From UBA4408 sp002389785 (GTDB lineage Bacteria; Bacteroidota; Bacteroidia; UBA4408), in assembly GCA_035438985.1 (NCBI GenBank), contig DAORJK010000005.1, forward strand, positions 62,001-126,000: a DNA stretch of 64,000 nt, in the 5' to 3' direction. The notes below the pieces were generated by a model that worked only from the letters and a program-made list of their open reading frames with translations, made no database searches and was not told the origin of the DNA. A program made the position numbers and the translations under genes. Positions 62,876 to 64,000 of the stretch are shown here, piece by piece (within the stretch, counting starts at the first letter, position 1; each line of letters opens with the position of its first letter).

Positions 62876-64000
62876 AATTCACCCTTAGGCACTTTTGCTT
62901 ATATGTTTGCTTTCTTCTATCAAATAATTTGTTTGGGCAGGCTCTCCCCTATCTTGAACGACCTGTAACGCTGCATGCATCAAATAAAACGCTTGCCGAA
63001 ATATTTGCAAGCATTAGCCAGCAAACTCAAGTTGTTTTTTCGTATGCGCAAACTTTTAATGACCAACAACGAGTTGTGTATCACTGCAACAAGCGACCGC
63101 TTCGACTAGTAATGCAGCAATTACTTGAACCTTCCGATTGTCAATTTAAGAACAAAGGCAAGTTTTTGATACTCACCTGTGATGAAAAATCGCATTCATC
63201 CAACCTACTATTAAATGGGTACGTTTATAATGCTGTTGATAGCAGCCGAATAGAAGAAGCAAGCATCTATGTAAAACAAACACGTCACTCTGTACGTTCC
63301 GATAAGTATGGTTATTTTGCTTTGAGTTACACTACTAAAATTCCACAGCTTACTGTATCCTTTGCTAAAGAAAATTTCAAGGATACTTCGCTCATTGTGG
63401 TGAATAAAAGAAAACAAGAGTTAAGTGTATTCCTCTATCCGGTTGAAAAAAAATTGCCTTACAAAACAATCGATGCTATTACAGTATTAAAAGACACTTT
63501 AAAGCTAGCTATTAAAGATACAACCTCTGTTGTGTCAATTCAAAGTGATGGATTTTGGAGTAAATTCAGAAAAATTAATGCGAATTTTCGCAACATCAGT
63601 GATACGCTATTTGCCTCTACCTCCGTATCACTTGTGCCTTACATTAGTACAAATCACTTACTATCAGTAAATACAGTAAATGAATATTCGTTTAATATTT
63701 TGATGGGTTATTCAAAAGGAGTGAATTTGTTGGAAATTGCAGGATTGCTAAACATTGATAATGGTGATGTACAATATGTTCAATTGGCCGGATTGGGAAA
63801 TATTGTTTCGGGCGATGTGAAAGGTGTTCAGGCTGCGGGGCTGATTAACTCTAATGGTGGAAAAGCACAATTGGTACAGCTTGCAGGACTATTAAATTTG
63901 AATAAAAACAATATTCGCGGAGTACAAACTGCCGGATTAGGAAATTATGTAAAAGGCAAAACAACCGGCGTGCAATTGAGTGGTGTATTTAATAAAGTTA
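62866..64000 (+). CDS. STN and carboxypeptidase-regulatory-like protein with AGLxN repeats, 5' part
   Basis: Reading frame open from the ATG at 62866 to the window end (about 378 residues). A signal peptide ends NNLFGQA. An STN domain follows (ERPVTLHASNKTLAEIFASISQQTQVVFSYA, about 28-90). Next is a CarboxypepD_reg-like beta-sandwich (LNGYVYNAVDSSRIEEASIYVKQT, about 112-180). After a linker, tandem units of about 20 residues carry the pattern (V/Q)Q.AGL.N (LLEIAGLLNID, VQLAGLGNIV, VQAAGLINSN, VQLAGLLNLN, VQTAGLGNYV), resembling LA_2272-type surface repeats. No TonB plug is visible so far. It is coupled to fecR by a 10-bp overlap. Confidence 0.8.
   Translation, partial: MQVKFTLRHFCLYVCFLLSNNLFGQALPYLERPVTLHASNKTLAEIFASISQQTQVVFSYAQTFNDQQRVVYHCNKRPLRLVMQQLLEPSDCQFKNKGKFLILTCDEKSHSSNLLLNGYVYNAVDSSRIEEASIYVKQTRHSVRSDKYGYFALSYTTKIPQLTVSFAKENFKDTSLIVVNKRKQELSVFLYPVEKKLPYKTIDAITVLKDTLKLAIKDTTSVVSIQSDGFWSKFRKINANFRNISDTLFASTSVSLVPYISTNHLLSVNTVNEYSFNILMGYSKGVNLLEIAGLLNIDNGDVQYVQLAGLGNIVSGDVKGVQAAGLINSNGGKAQLVQLAGLLNLNKNNIRGVQTAGLGNYVKGKTTGVQLSGVFNKV

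Overview
The window is AT-rich, gene-dense chromosomal DNA of a Bacteroidota bacterium (Flavobacteriia/Sphingobacteriia-like; I cannot place the genus). The evidence is the fused LpxC/FabZ, the short RpoZ-like omega next to bamD and coaBC, the fused E1 alpha/beta dehydrogenase, several secreted proteins ending in type IX secretion (T9SS) C-terminal sorting domains, an ECF sigma/FecR pair, and promoters of the form TTG-N18-20-TAnnTTTG. I saw no phage, integrase, insertion sequence or CRISPR array.

Layout. 1-4.1 kb: the end of a PP2C/SpoIIE phosphatase, then a leftward polysaccharide operon of two tandem Wzz-like proteins and an O-antigen polymerase/ligase. 4.5-7.9 kb: the leftward bamD-rpoZ-coaBC-porD-like cluster. 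8.1-11.4 kb: the leftward thrS-infC-rpmI-rplT translation operon, in which infC appears to start at AUA behind a strong Shine-Dalgarno. 11.6-15.2 kb: a 1191-residue secreted modular adhesin-like protein. 15.2-24.9 kb: leftward housekeeping genes (rsmI-like, mnmE, phoD-like, a double-parvulin PPIase, guaB, folD, ffh). 25-34.9 kb: rightward EamA permease, a T9SS cargo protein, then copA, a glycosyltransferase-methyltransferase fusion, a flippase and an asparagine synthase as one compact run, with tRNA-His on the other strand. 35-41.2 kb: three tandem Asp-box T9SS paralogues with sequence homogenisation between copies 1 and 3. 41.5-47.4 kb: E1 dehydrogenase and nadD rightward, lpxC/fabZ-lpxA-ABC ATPase leftward. 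47.6-56.4 kb: rhodanese-like and PepSY-like proteins, a gene-free stretch with a large inverted repeat, lpd, an M61 peptidase, a second flippase and an M3 peptidase.

56.4-61.2 kb holds the most unusual locus. A TetR regulator faces an operon encoding a CutA-like protein, a protein in which a six-helix ABC-exporter membrane domain is joined directly to an HlyD-type adaptor with no ATPase domain, and a TolC-family outer-membrane protein. A nearly perfect 12-bp inverted repeat lies in the divergent promoter region.

61.3-64 kb holds an ECF sigma/FecR anti-sigma pair followed by a protein, cut by the window end, with an STN domain, a carboxypeptidase-regulatory-like domain and a run of AGLxN-type repeats. 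The visible part shows no TonB-dependent receptor plug.

The polysaccharide genes (Wzz, Wzy, two Wzx, GT4-methyltransferase, AsnB), lipid A genes and T9SS cargo suggest heavy investment in the cell envelope. All functions are inferred from motifs read by eye; no database search was run.
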